A stretch of DNA of 64,000 bases from Lingula anatina. Lineage: Eukaryota > Brachiopoda > Lingulata > Lingulida > Lingulidae. How positions within the stretch are numbered: the stretch's first letter is position 1; the number at the start of each line of letters is the position of its first letter. The notes beneath the pieces are model-generated. The model was not told the DNA's origin, searched no databases, and saw only the letters and a program-made list of their open reading frames with translations. Location of the stretch: NCBI RefSeq assembly GCF_001039355.2, contig NW_019775670.1, positions 124,001 to 188,000 of the forward strand. The letters run 5' to 3'. The translations under genes and the position numbers were made by a program. Shown here in pieces: positions 47,047 through 60,387 of this stretch.

Positions 47047-50000
47047 TCAAATTTCCATGTCTTCTTCTGACGTAGGTGTATTTCCCGCCGCAGATTGCCC
47101 GCTTTTTTGTGACAGTTGTTTGAGAAGGTCCACAAAATAGGAGTCGACTTCTGTCAACCTGTTCAGCAGAGTAGGAACGTAACTAACCAACCCCGCAAAA
47201 AGTCTCTTCTCAAGAATTGATAGTTTATAGGCTAACAAAACTGATAAGCGGGAAAAGTTATATTCAGGGCTTAGTTGTTCCTCGATTCCGCTTATCATGA
47301 GCTTCAGGGATCTTATAGACGCGACGTTCCACGGTTGACCAAACACCATCTCCATTTCTGCAATTTTTTCGTCTAGATCACGTACTGTTACACGTATTAC
47401 ACTCAACATGGTAAGAAACTCTTGGACTAGATCTGTGCGCACTTGTTTCCCGATGCTTTGACTAGTTTTCAGAAAATCATTGCACTTCTCCAATTGTGAG
47501 ATGTTTTTAACGGGACCCAAGTCCCCAGATCTTATAAGTTGAAGTGTTAGCATGAATTCTTTGATGCATTTTTCAAATGTCCTGTATCGCTGCGATAGTG
47601 TTCGTACGTCCTCTTTTGTCTGTTTCTGAAATGCTTTCAAAGACGCCAGATACGCTCCTCGGCTACGGTGGTTAAGCTCTGCAATATAAATATATGATAT
47701 CAGTTTTTGCAGTAAAAACTCTCTCTAATCAATTTCAACATCCCTTTTTACAATTCTATAATATTTTTGAACTGGATGTCTAGCGTTAATATGGCTGAGT
47801 GAAAACATGTCACCATCATCAACCCTGGCGACTTCGTCCTGAACGGAGGCGCCCTACCCTCTTGATTCACTTTTCACTTTATATTCACAGACCATTTATA
47901 CATTTTAAAGGCTACATGTAACGTTCTAACATTACTCGTATACTGACATAATCAGTTCTCATCCGACTTGATAACAATATTAAGAGGCATCATATCCCAA
48001 AATAAATACTTACCCTGCGGTATCAATAGCTTGCTGACTGAATTTGGTGCGCTGAATGCCCGTCTCGGGACCGGAGAGCCGTTTGGCGACGATTCCGAGG
48101 GACCCAGTCTTCCGGACAATAGCTCCTCTTTACAACGTACGATTTCTCTTTGTGGTATCGTTACTTTGACAGACAGATCACTTATTCCCATTTCCCTCAA
48201 AATCTTTTCAGTACAAAACACTTTTTGGCACGCTTCTCGTAGTTCTCCTTTATTGTACATGTCAAGGAGATGCAAAAGGGCGCGCAAGCTCTTGCAGACG
48301 AGAATGACAACAATGCTGCCTAAACGTAGCCGTTTGACGTAAATGTCTTTAAATTCCAATAAAGTAGTCAGGGCATTGATGTGATCTTGCGCATTTTTGA
48401 CAACATTTGTGTAGTAATGAAGCATCATTTTTTGGAAGGTGTCTTGCTCTGTTTCCGATGTTTGATTTCTGTCGTCTGTTCCATCCTGGTCGGTTTCCAT
48501 GGATTCCACACTTTGTGGCCGCATCTCAATATTGGATACTTCTATGGTTGCATGAACCTCGCCTGAGACAAGAAGGTAAGCTATTGTTATTGAATGAGGG
48601 CAAAAGCTTGGAAAATTCTAATAGTCAAAATTATTATTATTATTATTATTATTTTAGAAGTAGTAGTAGTAGTATGACTAGGTTCCATCGAATGTGCATA
48701 TTCACTTTATTATAAATGATCTACCTGCATTATGAGTTGATGAACTGACACCCACCTATTTCTCTATTATCTTTTCTTGGGGCAGTGTTTGCAGAGTCAG
48801 CCTCTCCCTGACTTGACTGAATTGTCTTTTCACTGGAGGTTCTTCGCAGGCCTCCTTGTTTTGGTTTGTGCAAAGTTTCTGAAACAGTTAAAGCAGAAAA
48901 GTGGCACAGTTTCTTAGTACATCTCTGTTATTTTAATATAATGTTTTTTAAACTCATCCCACCTTTCTGGCTTTGTCGTTTATGCTGTAAACAATACAGG
49001 TCGTAGACCCTATACCTTAATTTGTCCCTGAGGGTCGACAGTGTCATTGGAAAAGGCTTTAATAACATATTTATTTCAATATAATTATATATTTATTTTT
49101 AATTCTATATCGCTTCCAATTCAGTTGACAACCTGACATCTCATTAATTTTTCTTACCTGAATTATTTCTCTTTCTGACTCCTGTTTTCTTTCTCGGCAC
49201 AGAGGGCGGGGGCGGTTGACCTGTACTGCGGCGTCTGCCTCGAGACGCTCCAGTGCTGGGCCCTGCGACGGAATTCCGTCTCGATGGGCTAGACACACGT
49301 CCTCGGCGTACCACGAGGTGACTAATGGCGTCTGGAAAGATGTTTTGAAAATGATGATAAACCAAGAACGCTAACACAAGGTTTTAATCAAGAAAAAAAT
49401 CACGTAGCAATAACACATAACAAGAGTTTTAATAATTTTAGAGTAATCAAGTGCACTGACAGTGGCGGATTTAGGAGGGGTGTTAGGGGGGTCCTGACAC
49501 CCCCCCCCCCCCCCCTCCATTTGATTTCTGAAAAAAATATCACACCAATGCTCCCCTTTCCAAATTAGAAAATTGACTAGCTGAATCATAGTTCTAAACC
49601 GTAAAAAATAGCACCGTTCGCCCCCAAAAATACCAAAATTTTTCGGGCCCCATCCCCACGTCGGGTCGGCTTCGAATCCGCGGGGCCCCCCTCCCCCCTT
49701 CAAATAATTCTGGTTCCACCCCTGATTGAGATGTGCAGTGTCCATGTATGGTAAGTAAGTTGTGACAGGATTAATACACAGTAACATTTTCCTTTTAGGA
49801 AAAGGAGTTTATTTTCAACCCTTTTCCAGGCAAGTTCTGTGATAGCATGTCGATGCTTTCGGCGGAACATGCTATTAAAGGTTGTTTGAATCTCTATAAA
49901 TATTGGTCTGACAAAAACAGCTTACGGAGCATCTCATACAAAATGCAGGAACCTTCACATTATATACGTCAGCTGCAGAAGCCCACGCATTACATTGCAG

Positions 50001-52290
50001 GATTGTACACAGAATCTCACATATCAAATAGAATAACATTCAGATTCCGAAAAAGGCAAATAATTATCTGCTGGCAAGCTTAGTGTCTCGCAAAGGAAAA
50101 ATCGAATAATTAACTCACCTTCGGCACGCTTTAATTCCAAATTTCTCAGAGCGTGTGAGAGTTTGTCTTTGGTGGCGTTTCTCCCTTGCTTCTCGTGCCA
50201 CATACAAAGACACTGGTAGGACAGTTCAGAGAGACGCGCCATTGGGTGAACGTGTTCGATATCGAGAATATCTTCATCCGTCAGTCCAAGCTCACGAGAT
50301 ACATCCTTCCAATAGCGGACTATGTAAGGAGCTAGCGTTCGGAAAATCGCCCGTATATCTGAAACATCCAAAGTGAATGATATGATACGAGAGAAAAGAC
50401 AAACGCCGTATATATTCACGTAAGTATAAGACCAAATTTCCTTACTCAAACATAATGGTGGCCTTAACACAAACACACACACGCGTACGCACACATGCAT
50501 GTAACGTAAAGCTTTTACAAAATTGTAAAATTACCATTATCAATTAGTATAGGTCTACAACATAACACAATGTCTTACAACGGGAGCATTTAGTTCAATT
50601 CAAAAGTACGAACGAATAACGAACGTCTTACACCACTGAAATTATTCCGATAAGTTTTTTGGTAGTACTGAGGAAGACAAAACAATATAAGGGCGTATCA
50701 TTGTTTAAAAAGCCTTTTGTATAGGATTTAAAGGTGCCGCACTTACGTTCTTGTGAAAGGGTAGAAATAAATCAGGTATAAGATATTTTCTATTGTTATA
50801 TATAATAGACCAAGTAATCGCCTTCTATTGGCGTCAGAAACTGCGGCGTTTTGAATGTAAAAAGCCGATTAAATCTACCTCTTTACGTTGGGTATTGTTG
50901 CTTTGTAGCGTCAGTGTATCAGGATTTTAGTCAAAACAGGGATCCTACACTGGAGTGGATTTGATATTGAAAGGCCAACAAACTTTTACAACATCTACTG
51001 AAATAACACACGACAAATGCACATAATTGTATTGAAATAGTTATGTGGTACGGGGCCGCAACTACTCAAAGCGCGGTGAAAGGTTTTGTATCAGAACCGT
51101 ATTGACGAATTACCGAAGCACAAAAGGGCAATAACTCGGGGGCATTGAAACTGTGAAATGGGTTTAGTTCGAATCAAATAGAACGATTAAAACACTTGGC
51201 GCAAATAAAGAAGAAAAGTACAACAATAACGGGGAGTGGAGTAAATGTTTCTCTGGGTGAATGTACACAAAACGAAAGGTTGTCGTTTGTCCTTGGAGAA
51301 CTCCCACCGTCCAATGGCTCATTTTCTCAGTCTTTCACACTCCTTAAATGGATTTAGTTTAATTGCAATTAACATGATCAGGGCAACCTCCCGGGGCCAG
51401 GGGCATTATTGTACGGGTTTTATCAACTTTAATAATTCTAAACTAGCTATAACTTCGAAGATAAATATCGCAGGTACACCCTGTGTAACCGCTCATATAC
51501 TTTTTCCCTGTCAAATATCCCGGTGCTGAGGCAGGCGTTAAAACTAGTCTGGTCCTTGCTCATGTTGAAAAGAATGTATCCTACACCCTTGAAATATAGG
51601 CTTATTCTGTTCGCTGCTGTATCTTTTCGAGACCAAACCGTGCAGCAACTGTTAATCATGGGCGAAAAATTCTCAATGGTAGGTCGAATTAAAATAAACA
51701 TGGGGGATTAGTATCGTAATGTTAGAATAAACAAGTGATGGTGAAATTTCAAAATTGTGAGGCTCGATGTTACAGTCTGACACCTTCCCGTGCCTTGCTG
51801 GCCGTATATTATTGCGGTGTATTTAATTTTATACTTTGATGTTTACTTTTATGTTTAAAGATAACACAGGTGTCTAAATATGCGCGCAGAATTGAAGTCC
51901 TGTAGGGCTATTTGTTAAAGCGCCGGTTGAATATTGTCTTGAACTATTTTCGGTGTTTGTGAATATTAGTTATTAAAAGTACATTTGGATGGACAAGGGA
52001 GATTAAACTTTTAAAAAAGCACACCATTTAAAGAAGTGGTTATGAAGTGTATCTATCATAAACCAGTATCTATCTATCAATGCCTGTTGATTAATTCAAT
52101 AAACCTTATTACGTGAAGAGCAAAGAAACATATATTCTTGCTGAGATTACAACCTCTGTTCATCCAAGATTCTTGAAATAACTTATTTTCACATCTGCGG
52201 GTACAGTTTTGCCCACACCATTAGAGTTTTAGCCGAACAAAATATTAATCACTTACCGTCCACCTCCACCTGCACCTCCTTGGTCGCCAT
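47047..52290 (-). CDS. Death-domain protein with helical C-terminal half
   Basis: Six coding exons: 52257-52290, 50119-50358, 49158-49331, 48756-48878, 48014-48562 and 47047-47678. They total 1752 bases, 583 residues, all with GT..AG introns in phase 1 until the last. Residues ~12-90 form a death domain (about 80 residues; RYWKDVSRELGLTDEDILDI and LSYQCLCMWHEKQG are typical helix 2-5 signatures). A basic Ser/Pro/Arg-rich linker follows (~92-150). A segment at about 240-310 reads KRLRLGSIVVILVCKSLRAL...LLDMYNKGELREA and ends IPQREIVRCKEEL. The last ~200 residues are predicted helical (DVRTLSQRYRTFEKCIKEF). The middle segment resembles a module I recall from invertebrate death-domain and NLR-like proteins, possibly TRADD-N-like; not verified. 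A cytosolic adaptor in cell-death or innate immune signalling is likely, and no orthologue is named. There is no caspase, kinase or NACHT domain. Confidence 0.8.
49460..49724. mobile_element. Short TIR element, CAG(G/T)GGCGGAT family, in death-domain gene intron
   Basis: A 265-base copy with CAGTGGCGGATTTAGGAGG at the left and GGTTCCACCCCTG at the right. Its body is the reverse complement of 31689-31870. It lies in the intron between 49331 and 50119. A long C run is at about 49500-49515. Possible imperfect 5-base flanks are ACTGA and ATTGA. Confidence 0.75.
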
Positions 52291-54748
52291 CTTAGGGTAG
52301 CCGGACCACATCACGTGACTCTTGTTAATTCCCTCTTTCACTCAGTTAGCGTCGGGTAGACCCGTGAAACCGATACCTCTTGAGTGAGATGGCATATTTA
52401 TTTTTAAGATTTGAATATAAAATTTATACATAAACGTTTTGTGCGCCATAAATCCCACGTTGATAACCGGTTACAGTCCAACAGAGGCACCTTAGTAGTA
52501 GGTTATGTTCAATTTCACAAATCAATAACAATCTGCTCTTTTCTTATAATAACCATAAACATAACAAGGTGGAATATATTGCCAGCATACCCAATACTAG
52601 CTTTTTACCTTTCTGCTGAAAACACTATTCCCACTCATGTTCAAGAATATTTGAAAAAAAGCGAGCAAAATGTCCAATTATGTATTTTGTCCGTTTTTGT
52701 CACGCTTACTAACTCACTCTGTTATACCCATGAGTACTGGTAAGGTGCTGGAAAGCCTGTTGATCAGTCCCGGCAGCGGGAGGTTATTGATTACTTTATT
52801 GAACTTTACAGATTTGTTTGTGTAATGAATACCGATGCAGCCAGAAAGGAGCAGGGAATGTCAGAGGTTAATTAAGTTTTCATTGTTTGTATGAGAAGCG
52901 TGATCGCAACTAATAATTTGCCTTATCTTTAAATGTAGGTGTTTTGAAGTTGAAAAATAATTTATAACTAATAACATCTTCTAGTTGAAAGTGGATAGTC
53001 TTAAACAAAAGGGATTTTAAGCCTATTTATTGAAATACCATATTTAATTTGGTAAGCGTTGTTAATAGGTCTATTTTATTCAAGGAACTGGGGTAGATAG
53101 ACAGGATATTTATTTTAACGTAAACAACGAGTAAAAAAAATACAACTGTAAATATACCTAGTGTACATGTACGATCAAAAGAACAAAACTTATATTGCCA
53201 CTTTTCACTGACGTTAGTGTATCTAGTATACCTAGATGCTTAGGCCTACCAAGTGCTTAAAGTTTCCATATTTCTTTCACAGTCATTCATTCATTCAGTG
53301 ATGATTTTGATCTACATGATGACTTTCATTTATTCATTTAATTGTTTGTTCATTTTCATGTACAACTGAACTGCCTAATTTTCAATTTCCGTCATCTCCT
53401 TTTTTTAGGAAAAAATGACTGACATACTACTTCATTTCAAATCTTTTATCAGTTCCATTGTTCTAACATGTGTGTAGAATTTCTTCCCCTCCTGCCAAGG
53501 TTATTTTGTATTCAGGTAATTAATACCACGGCTCATCAATATATCCCGACATTTGATTGGCTAATAAATTTTAAAAATACGCATGCAATTCTTAAAAGAT
53601 TTATGAACAAATTTCTGTTTCATATTGAGTTCTTTGCAATGCTTATCTATATATTTGTGTTAGTTTCCTCTGTTCGTAGTTGTCTAAATTACACATCTAT
53701 TATTCACAGCAAGCATCATCGTGTGACAGCTGGAAAGCTCTCGTCACAGCGGTAAATCATAAAGTATTTGCGTATTTATAAGATTTAGATTTATGAAAAG
53801 GAGAAAAAAATTGAAAATCATTTCAGTGTCTTAGACCATACAAACAAAGTAGAATATAGATACAAAAGTTACGAAACCGAGCTTAATATATCCACGAAAT
53901 AATTGTTTCTCGGAATCATAATTGAAAATGCCCGCGTACGGCCAAGTTTATGGTAATTTACTCAGTCGCAGCTTCACTCTGTATGATGGTCACACATTTA
54001 TAGTTTTCTGTTTAAATGTTTGCCTTCAGAAAAGGTAGAAGGATTGTGGTTTTAAATTTTGGAAAAGTATTTTTATACAGTGTCCGTTATATTTGGGTAG
54101 TACTGTGTAATCTTGGAGCAAGGTAAGTGATTTTTTATTAAGATGACGACCATTCCACAATGTCTTGTTCTGCTTCCTGTACAGTAATACTTACAGCAAG
54201 CGTCAACTATACATTTTTCATGAGTTGAATGATGAAATGTTCGTGCAAATTGTCAACATTTGGTAGCGGTCTTAGTTTTGTAGGCGAAATAATCTGCTTA
54301 GAAATTTAACTGCTGTTTTTGTTAACACGGCACAGTAAAAATTCTTCCAATTAAGAAGGATATTTGCAGATTTGGGTTGGTAACAATACAAAGGTAGGCT
54401 AAGGAACAACCGAACATCATAATTACGTGAATATATAGTCCTCAACTATGTTTTAGTTTTAAAAAATACTAAATACTGCGAGATTACGCACGGGAGACAA
54501 TGCGGACCACCAATTATCCAGAGAAAATATTTCTGGAATACCTGCTTTGAATGAATGAATTAAGCAGGAGAGGAAGGAATATCGTGGTTGGCTTCGTTTC
54601 GCCAAATATTCAGTTCACCTCCTTGTCTTATAGTATAAAATAGGTCACCTGTATCCTGGATAAGAAACGTTATACATTTTAACATTGTGTGATGTTTTAC
54701 AGTAAATAATCAGTACATGTATATATTTATTCTAGAGTCAGCAATTTG
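52291..54748. other. Divergent intergenic region
   Basis: About 2.5 kb between the death-domain gene (minus) and the sulfotransferase (plus). The first ~60 bases right of 52290 are GC-richer and likely include the death-domain gene promoter. A possible noncoding-exon acceptor (tattctag) sits at about 54727-54734, just before the sulfotransferase start. Nothing else was recognised. Confidence 0.5.
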
Positions 54749-57403
54749 ATGCCAGAGACTACCTTCAACTATGCTGGGCTTGAGAAACCCGCCAAGATGA
54801 AAATTATTTCATTGTGGACGTTGTTTTGTATTTTCCTGATTGCTGTTCTGACTATTCTGGTATCTTACGTGAATGTAGAGATACACGACGCAAGATCATC
54901 CTTAGGTAAATACAAAATCTATTTATGAAATAAAGACAGGTAAGACGTTTAATGTACATGATATATATTTTCATCCAAATGGGGTTCGAAGAGCAAGATA
55001 GCTGTCGCTTTAACTTGGTGTTGGGGTTGATGTCAGAAAAGTGCATTTGATAAAAAAAATATCACTTGAAGTACATTTGGCCAAGATGGTAAAGAACGGG
55101 CGTAAGATTTCGAAAACGGGACATCTTACTTTCTTTTATATTGCTATGATTGTATAATGAATAAAAGATACTCATACTAAATGATATTATGTACACTGCA
55201 AAATTTTATATAATTTTGATACATGTAATTGATGTTTAGTAAGTTTTATATGTTGACTAACTCTTATTCCAATGATTCGTTCCAGCCGACGTCAAGCTTC
55301 AGAAACGTACGCGCCGCGCTCTACAAAATGATATTCTAAGACAGAAAGTTACGAATGATGTCACCAGAACCGCTTCCACGGCAGCAGGCATTTCTTCCAC
55401 AACAAAAACAGCTACAACACCAGGTCCAAAACCGGCCCCAACCACGGCGGTGCTGATTCTGACCTATCAACGCAGTGGTTCTTCTCTGATTGGGGAGCTC
55501 TTCAACCAGAACCCATCAGCCTTTTATCTGTTTGAGCCTCTCTGGGCCTTATACGAGAACAAGATAAACCCAACTTTTCCGAGCACTCTGCTACTTGCAA
55601 ATGGGAATAAAAGGTAAGCTCAAAGTTAACATTTGAAAGCACTCGTCAGGTACCCTCTTATAAGAAAGACATAGTTATATGCTATCCATTTGAGTTTGCA
55701 TGTTAATGCGGAAAAGTGTGTTAACCATATTGAAGCTCTTTAATTATTTCTCTTTATGACTTAAATATATAATGAACCAGCATCCCAAGCCTTCTGTATA
55801 TACAGTGATAGTGTAGCTCTTTAACCAAGACTAACAAGATGGAGGATGTGTGCTTACCTCTCTGTTTCTCAGTGGAAGTTTTTGTCATTTTTTTTCTTAA
55901 AAGTCACCGTAAATAAATGTAATACATGTACCTATGTCGTTTTAATGCTATTTTGATTGCAGACCAATGCCAGCAACTGAAGACTTTGGCTCGTTTTCTC
56001 AAGAACTGATCACCAACATGGCGAGATGCGACTTAGGGCAAGTCCCCATGGAGATATTAGCACCTTTTGGCGACGACGGACACTGGTTCTTTAGCGCCAA
56101 TGGGAGACATAAGGCATTGGCAAAATATATAGACTGTATCAAAAAAGATAACGATGCGAAAAAGGACGCATTGTGCGTTCCTTTGGCCCAAGCCGTTTGC
56201 GATAATTCTACCATAAGAGCTATTAAGACCATTCGATTTCGAATGTGGATGCTGGAGCGAGTGCTTCTAGAAAATCCAGGTATGAAGGTTATTCATCTGT
56301 TCAGGGATCCCCGAGCATCCATTTTATCCAGGTTTACGTCTACCCAAGCCGGCTGCAAGTTAGAGTTTGAGGCCAGCGCAAGATGCTATGACATGTCCAA
56401 GGATCTGACTACCGGTGGACATCTTTTCAAAAAATACCCGGGGCGAATCATGCGAATTCTGTACGAGGACATGGCGGATTATCCTGTGGAAACAGCACAA
56501 AAGATACATACGTTTCTGGGAAAAGAGCTACCGAAAAATGTTCTAGATTGGGTTTTGGAAAACACAGCGGCTGGTGTAAATGACACGGAGTTGTTCGAGA
56601 CCACCCGAGCTAACTCCAGCGAGACTGCGCATGCTTGGGAATTGAGTATCCCGACCGACATGGCTTTCAAGATAGACGAGATCTGTTATGATGTGATCGA
56701 AGAGCTAGGGTACGAAAAATTTCCAGACATTCTCAATCGTGTGAAGGACCGACGCACCAGTGAAACCGAAATGCTGATGGACGATATCAAACCTACCACC
56801 CCGAAACCACCATTTTCTCTAGACAGCGCTCGTTTAGAAATAGGCGCGCCAGGAGATCTGAATATCGCTCAGATCGAAAAGGTTTTGTTTGACGCTAAGG
56901 CCTTGATAAGTGACAGAAAAGCCACCTACTTGCACGACGAACAGACGACGGAACATCCATTTGAAGTCGAAGGAAATCATGAGAATCATCCAACCGACGA
57001 CCACCATGGACATGACGTCACGGATGACCCTTCTTTATTTGGCGTGAACAACGCAGGGGATGGCCTGAACTGGAAAGATGGGCACCTCGGCAGTCCTGAG
57101 GGTATCGAAGGGTACGGGTCAGCAGAAGATAACTGGGAAGAAATGGACGACGAAATTAACACTGAAATCGACACCGATTTAGAGAAGATATACCCTCAGA
57201 AGGACGTAATCGATGATGATGATAAGCATTTGTTTAATAAACTCATGTCTGACTGGAACGAGGAAGAATTCTTAAAGGAGATCGATGATTGGGAAAATGG
57301 CCAACCGCTTGAAATGAACGTCCCGGACAGCCAGAAAGGTCTGGTTGATGGTGATTATGAAGATATTTTGATCAAGTTCAAGCAGAAATTGCGACGACTG
57401 TAG
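54749..57403 (+). CDS. Carbohydrate (GlcNAc/Gal/GalNAc-6-O type) sulfotransferase with acidic tail
   Basis: Three coding exons: 54749-54905, 55286-55613 and 55963-57403, 1926 bases, 641 residues. It is a type II Golgi membrane protein: a short cytosolic tail, one hydrophobic anchor at about 17-41 ([20 protein letters not shown]), then a Ser/Thr/Pro stem. The 5'-phosphosulfate loop is [16 protein letters not shown] and the 3'-phosphate-binding site is [13 protein letters not shown], both diagnostic of PAPS-dependent sulfotransferases of the CHST1/3/6-like family. These enzymes transfer sulfate from PAPS to carbon 6 of sugars on glycans. The catalytic domain ends around residue 415. A ~225-residue tail then follows, strongly Asp/Glu-rich (e.g. 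[16 protein letters not shown]), which known family members lack. Acceptor sugar specificity cannot be read. Confidence 0.9.
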
Positions 57404-57948
57404 ACTGGCTGTGGTGGGTGTTCTATCTTCTCTACTGCAATATATCTGACGTTACGAGCAATACTAATGCAATAAGTCGCCTTGTTTTGGGTGAAGGTTT
57501 TTGTTTGAAGGCAAATCAAAATTATATTTACCTTTATCACTTAAAGACTACATCAGATATTTTGAGAATTTCAGGCAGGCCGTTTTCCTTTCGTTTTCAT
57601 TGGAAACTGAGGGCATGGTAATTATTGATAGTTATAGCGCTTATTCTTTATTAGTCTTTTAGTATGATCTTTATCAACATCATCACGTAAAAAAACACAG
57701 TTTTCTTTGTTATGTTTCTTATAAGAAGAACTGAATTCACGTTGATATTAGTCAAACAGGCTATTTCTCTTTAATTTCAACCTAATATGATAAGGCTTCG
57801 AAAATAAAAGTAGGCGATTCCTTAATATGATCATTATTGTTTTTTCCTTGACCAAGTTAATTAATGCCGACTATTTTAGATAACAAGAATTCTTCCCATC
57901 CTTTCATTAAATATAAATCGGTCATATTATTGTGTAAACGGCAGCTGG

Positions 57949-58189
57949 TAGGGGAGACTGGGGCTAGTTGGACCCCGGGGTAAGTTGGACCCCATCAAGT
58001 CTCTTTAATAAAGTTACTTTAAGATGCTAAATTATTTCATTTGGACTCACTGCCGACGCTTTCTTAGCACTGTTGGATAAGGTCAGTTTACAAAATGATG
58101 TGATCAATTCTTTTCCCCCATAGTTACTTTGTCATAAATGGATGTGGGGCCAACTTAACTCGGGGTCCAACTAGCCCCGGTCTCCCCTA
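57949..58189. mobile_element. Short TIR element (TAGGGGAGAC termini)
   Basis: 241 bases with ~45-base imperfect terminal inverted repeats. The left reads TAGGGGAGACTGGGGCTAGT and the right end is its complement with a few changes. Internally each end repeats a ttggacccc/ggggtcc motif. The terminal TA on both sides is consistent with a TA target duplication (Tc1/mariner-like), but that is inference. There is no coding frame. Confidence 0.8.
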
Positions 58190-58362
58190 TGGTAAAAGAC
58201 AAAGGATGTAAGAAAAAAAATAAATACAGGGTTAGGTGACTGAATCACACTGTCTTAAAATAAAAATATTGTCTAAGTCCCAGGAAATTCTTTCGAGATA
58301 TAGATATGAAGCGATTACACGAATCCTATGACTCGAATCTCCTCTGCTTGAAAAATAAGTTC

Positions 58363-58390
58363 ACACACACACACACACACACACACAAAG

Positions 58391-58455
<65 letters not shown>
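58363..58455. repeat. Compound CA/GA microsatellite
   Basis: An uninterrupted (CA)n tract passes into (GA)n, with two small interruptions. The apparent reading frames here are repeat translations (HTHTHT, RERERE) and are not genes. Confidence 0.95.
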
Positions 58456-58461
<6 letters not shown>

Positions 58462-60003
58462 TTGACAAAACGACCAATATTGATGCTGTCCACTGCAATA
58501 TGTCGCTGTAGTCAGATTAATATATAACGAATGTTTTAAGGAGACGTAATGGACCTACTAATTTGAGATAACATTGATGTGGGGTCTTTTCCGTTGAACA
58601 ACAATGCCTGCATTTGCTCTTCGTTGTTGAAGATTTTAAAGGAATAATGCAATATTCGCGTTACCTTGATGTACGTGAAAGGTTGAAGATATTACCGGTT
58701 ATGATGTTACACCCAAGGGTAATAGTTATTCACCTACCGAAAGGACAACTCACTCTTTGAAGAAAAACCACTAAGCCCAGATTGCTTGACGGTTAAGTTA
58801 CTTGGCAATGCATTCCTCTCATCTGTTTTATCGTCTAATGTCGAGCGCCAGCAGGAATACACTTCAGAGAATGACTTAACTACCCTCTTTTATCATACCA
58901 TTAAATTACTCCCTACCAGCAAAAGCAGTACTCTGAGACTTGACGCGACACCCTCCATGTCGTCTGCGTAATGCTTTTCTCCTTTTCGAAAAAAAAACTC
59001 GGCATTTATTTTTAGTTAAATCTGAACGAAAGAGTGTGACATTTGATAAATGTTGTTGGAGAGTCTTGGAGACTGTGGTGTTGCATGTATATTTCTGAGC
59101 TTAATAAAGAGGCTCCCGTTGCACTATCTCCAATGAACAACCGGACACATGTTCGAATGATTGCCGAGATTACTGCGAGACATCAGCGACTTTTAAGGGT
59201 TTGAAACGTGGAATCACACATCTTCTCTCAATCATGAAGTGCACTGATTACTTACGAAAAGTGCCCAGTGTTTAAGGATTATCGATTCCGTAGGTCGAAA
59301 TATGTGGAATATGCTGCTGCTGATACGGTGTCGGTTACTGCAATGTATCATCGTTGCCAGTGAGACACAGAGACGTAATTGAATCGAACAGTTAATTATC
59401 TACGCGCATTATATAAACTTTGGCGGCGTTTTAAATGATTTTAAATGAAGTACGGACGTTAGACAGTCAAATTTGGTAAAAGGGATGGACTTTCATGACA
59501 TGTGCTTGTAAGATGATCGAAAACGATCAAAGGGCGGACTTGAAAGGTACCCTTCCCATATTTTGTGATGTGTTTACTACTCGACTGACAGAAAATGAGT
59601 TAAACTTTGTGAGTTAAACTTTACAACAGTCGAGTCGGCCGCCAAAGAGAAAATTCTCTGACACGCGCCCAACTCATTGACTTGCATTGTTGAGGAGGCT
59701 TGGCATTTGTGAGGGTAATAATTTAGTTTCGACATGCTGTGAAATAGAAATGTGTCATTTTAGCGGGCAGTTCCCGAGAAAATAACGAGTTGGTTGAAAT
59801 CATTTAACAAGAACCTCAAAGCTGGGCAACACTAAAGTCGAGCTTCATCATCGGACGCTGATTACTTCTCGAACAACAAGTTTCCTAGTGTCCGAAGAGT
59901 TTGTCAAACATTGGATTTTTCAGTACTTCGCCGAGAAGGTTTAAGCCAACAGAATGATTTGTTAAGTCGCACTTTCACTACAAATTTCACGTAACAGAAG
60001 ACG

Positions 60004-60387
60004 ATGTTGTTGGTAAAGAATCGAGTATTTGTGATGGCTTTCCTTGTCTCCCTGAGGTTGTCTGAAGGGTCTTCAGACTCGATTCGGATAGGGTACATCA
60101 CCGGGTCCGAGAAACCCCATCCAAAAAGCATGTATAAAAGGCCTGGGATCAACATCTCTGGGGCGCTGACACTGGCGGTGAACGAAATTAACAATGACTC
60201 CAACATTTTACCTAACCATACACTGGAATTCACAGTCAAGGAGACATACGGCAAAGAATTGAATAGCGTTCGACACGCGTGCGATTTGTCCACGAACGAA
60301 AGCATCAGTGCCATCATAGGGCCACAGGAAACCTGCATCTTCGAGGCTAAAGTTGCGGCAGCGTATAATGTCCCCATGGTTTCATAC
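60004..60387 (+). CDS. Receptor-type guanylate cyclase, first coding exon (partial gene)
   Basis: ATG at 60004 opens a 128-codon exon ending at a GTAAGT donor (60388) in phase 0. A hydrophobic leader (VFVMAFLVSLRL) serves as signal peptide. It is followed by the start of an ANF-receptor / periplasmic-binding-type ligand domain. Family markers are IRIGYITGS, GALTLAVNEINNDSNILPNH and IGPQETCIFEAKVAAAYNVP, close to the IGPE.TC..EA...A.WN.P pattern of membrane guanylate cyclases. Such receptors make cGMP on binding a peptide or other ligand; the transmembrane, kinase-like and cyclase parts must lie to the right of the window. A class C or NPR-C-like receptor without cyclase is the alternative. 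Confidence 0.75.

Larger units (their letters stand above)
57404..60003. other. Intergenic region with short TIR element and microsatellites
   Basis: No gene was seen. It contains an inverted-repeat element at 57949-58189 and a compound (CA)n(GA)n microsatellite at about 58363-58455. The right end should include the promoter and 5' UTR of the guanylate cyclase gene. Confidence 0.5.

Noticed and set aside
58306-58527. 73-codon frame with HTHTHT and RERERE runs
   Set aside because: Translation of the CA/GA microsatellite.
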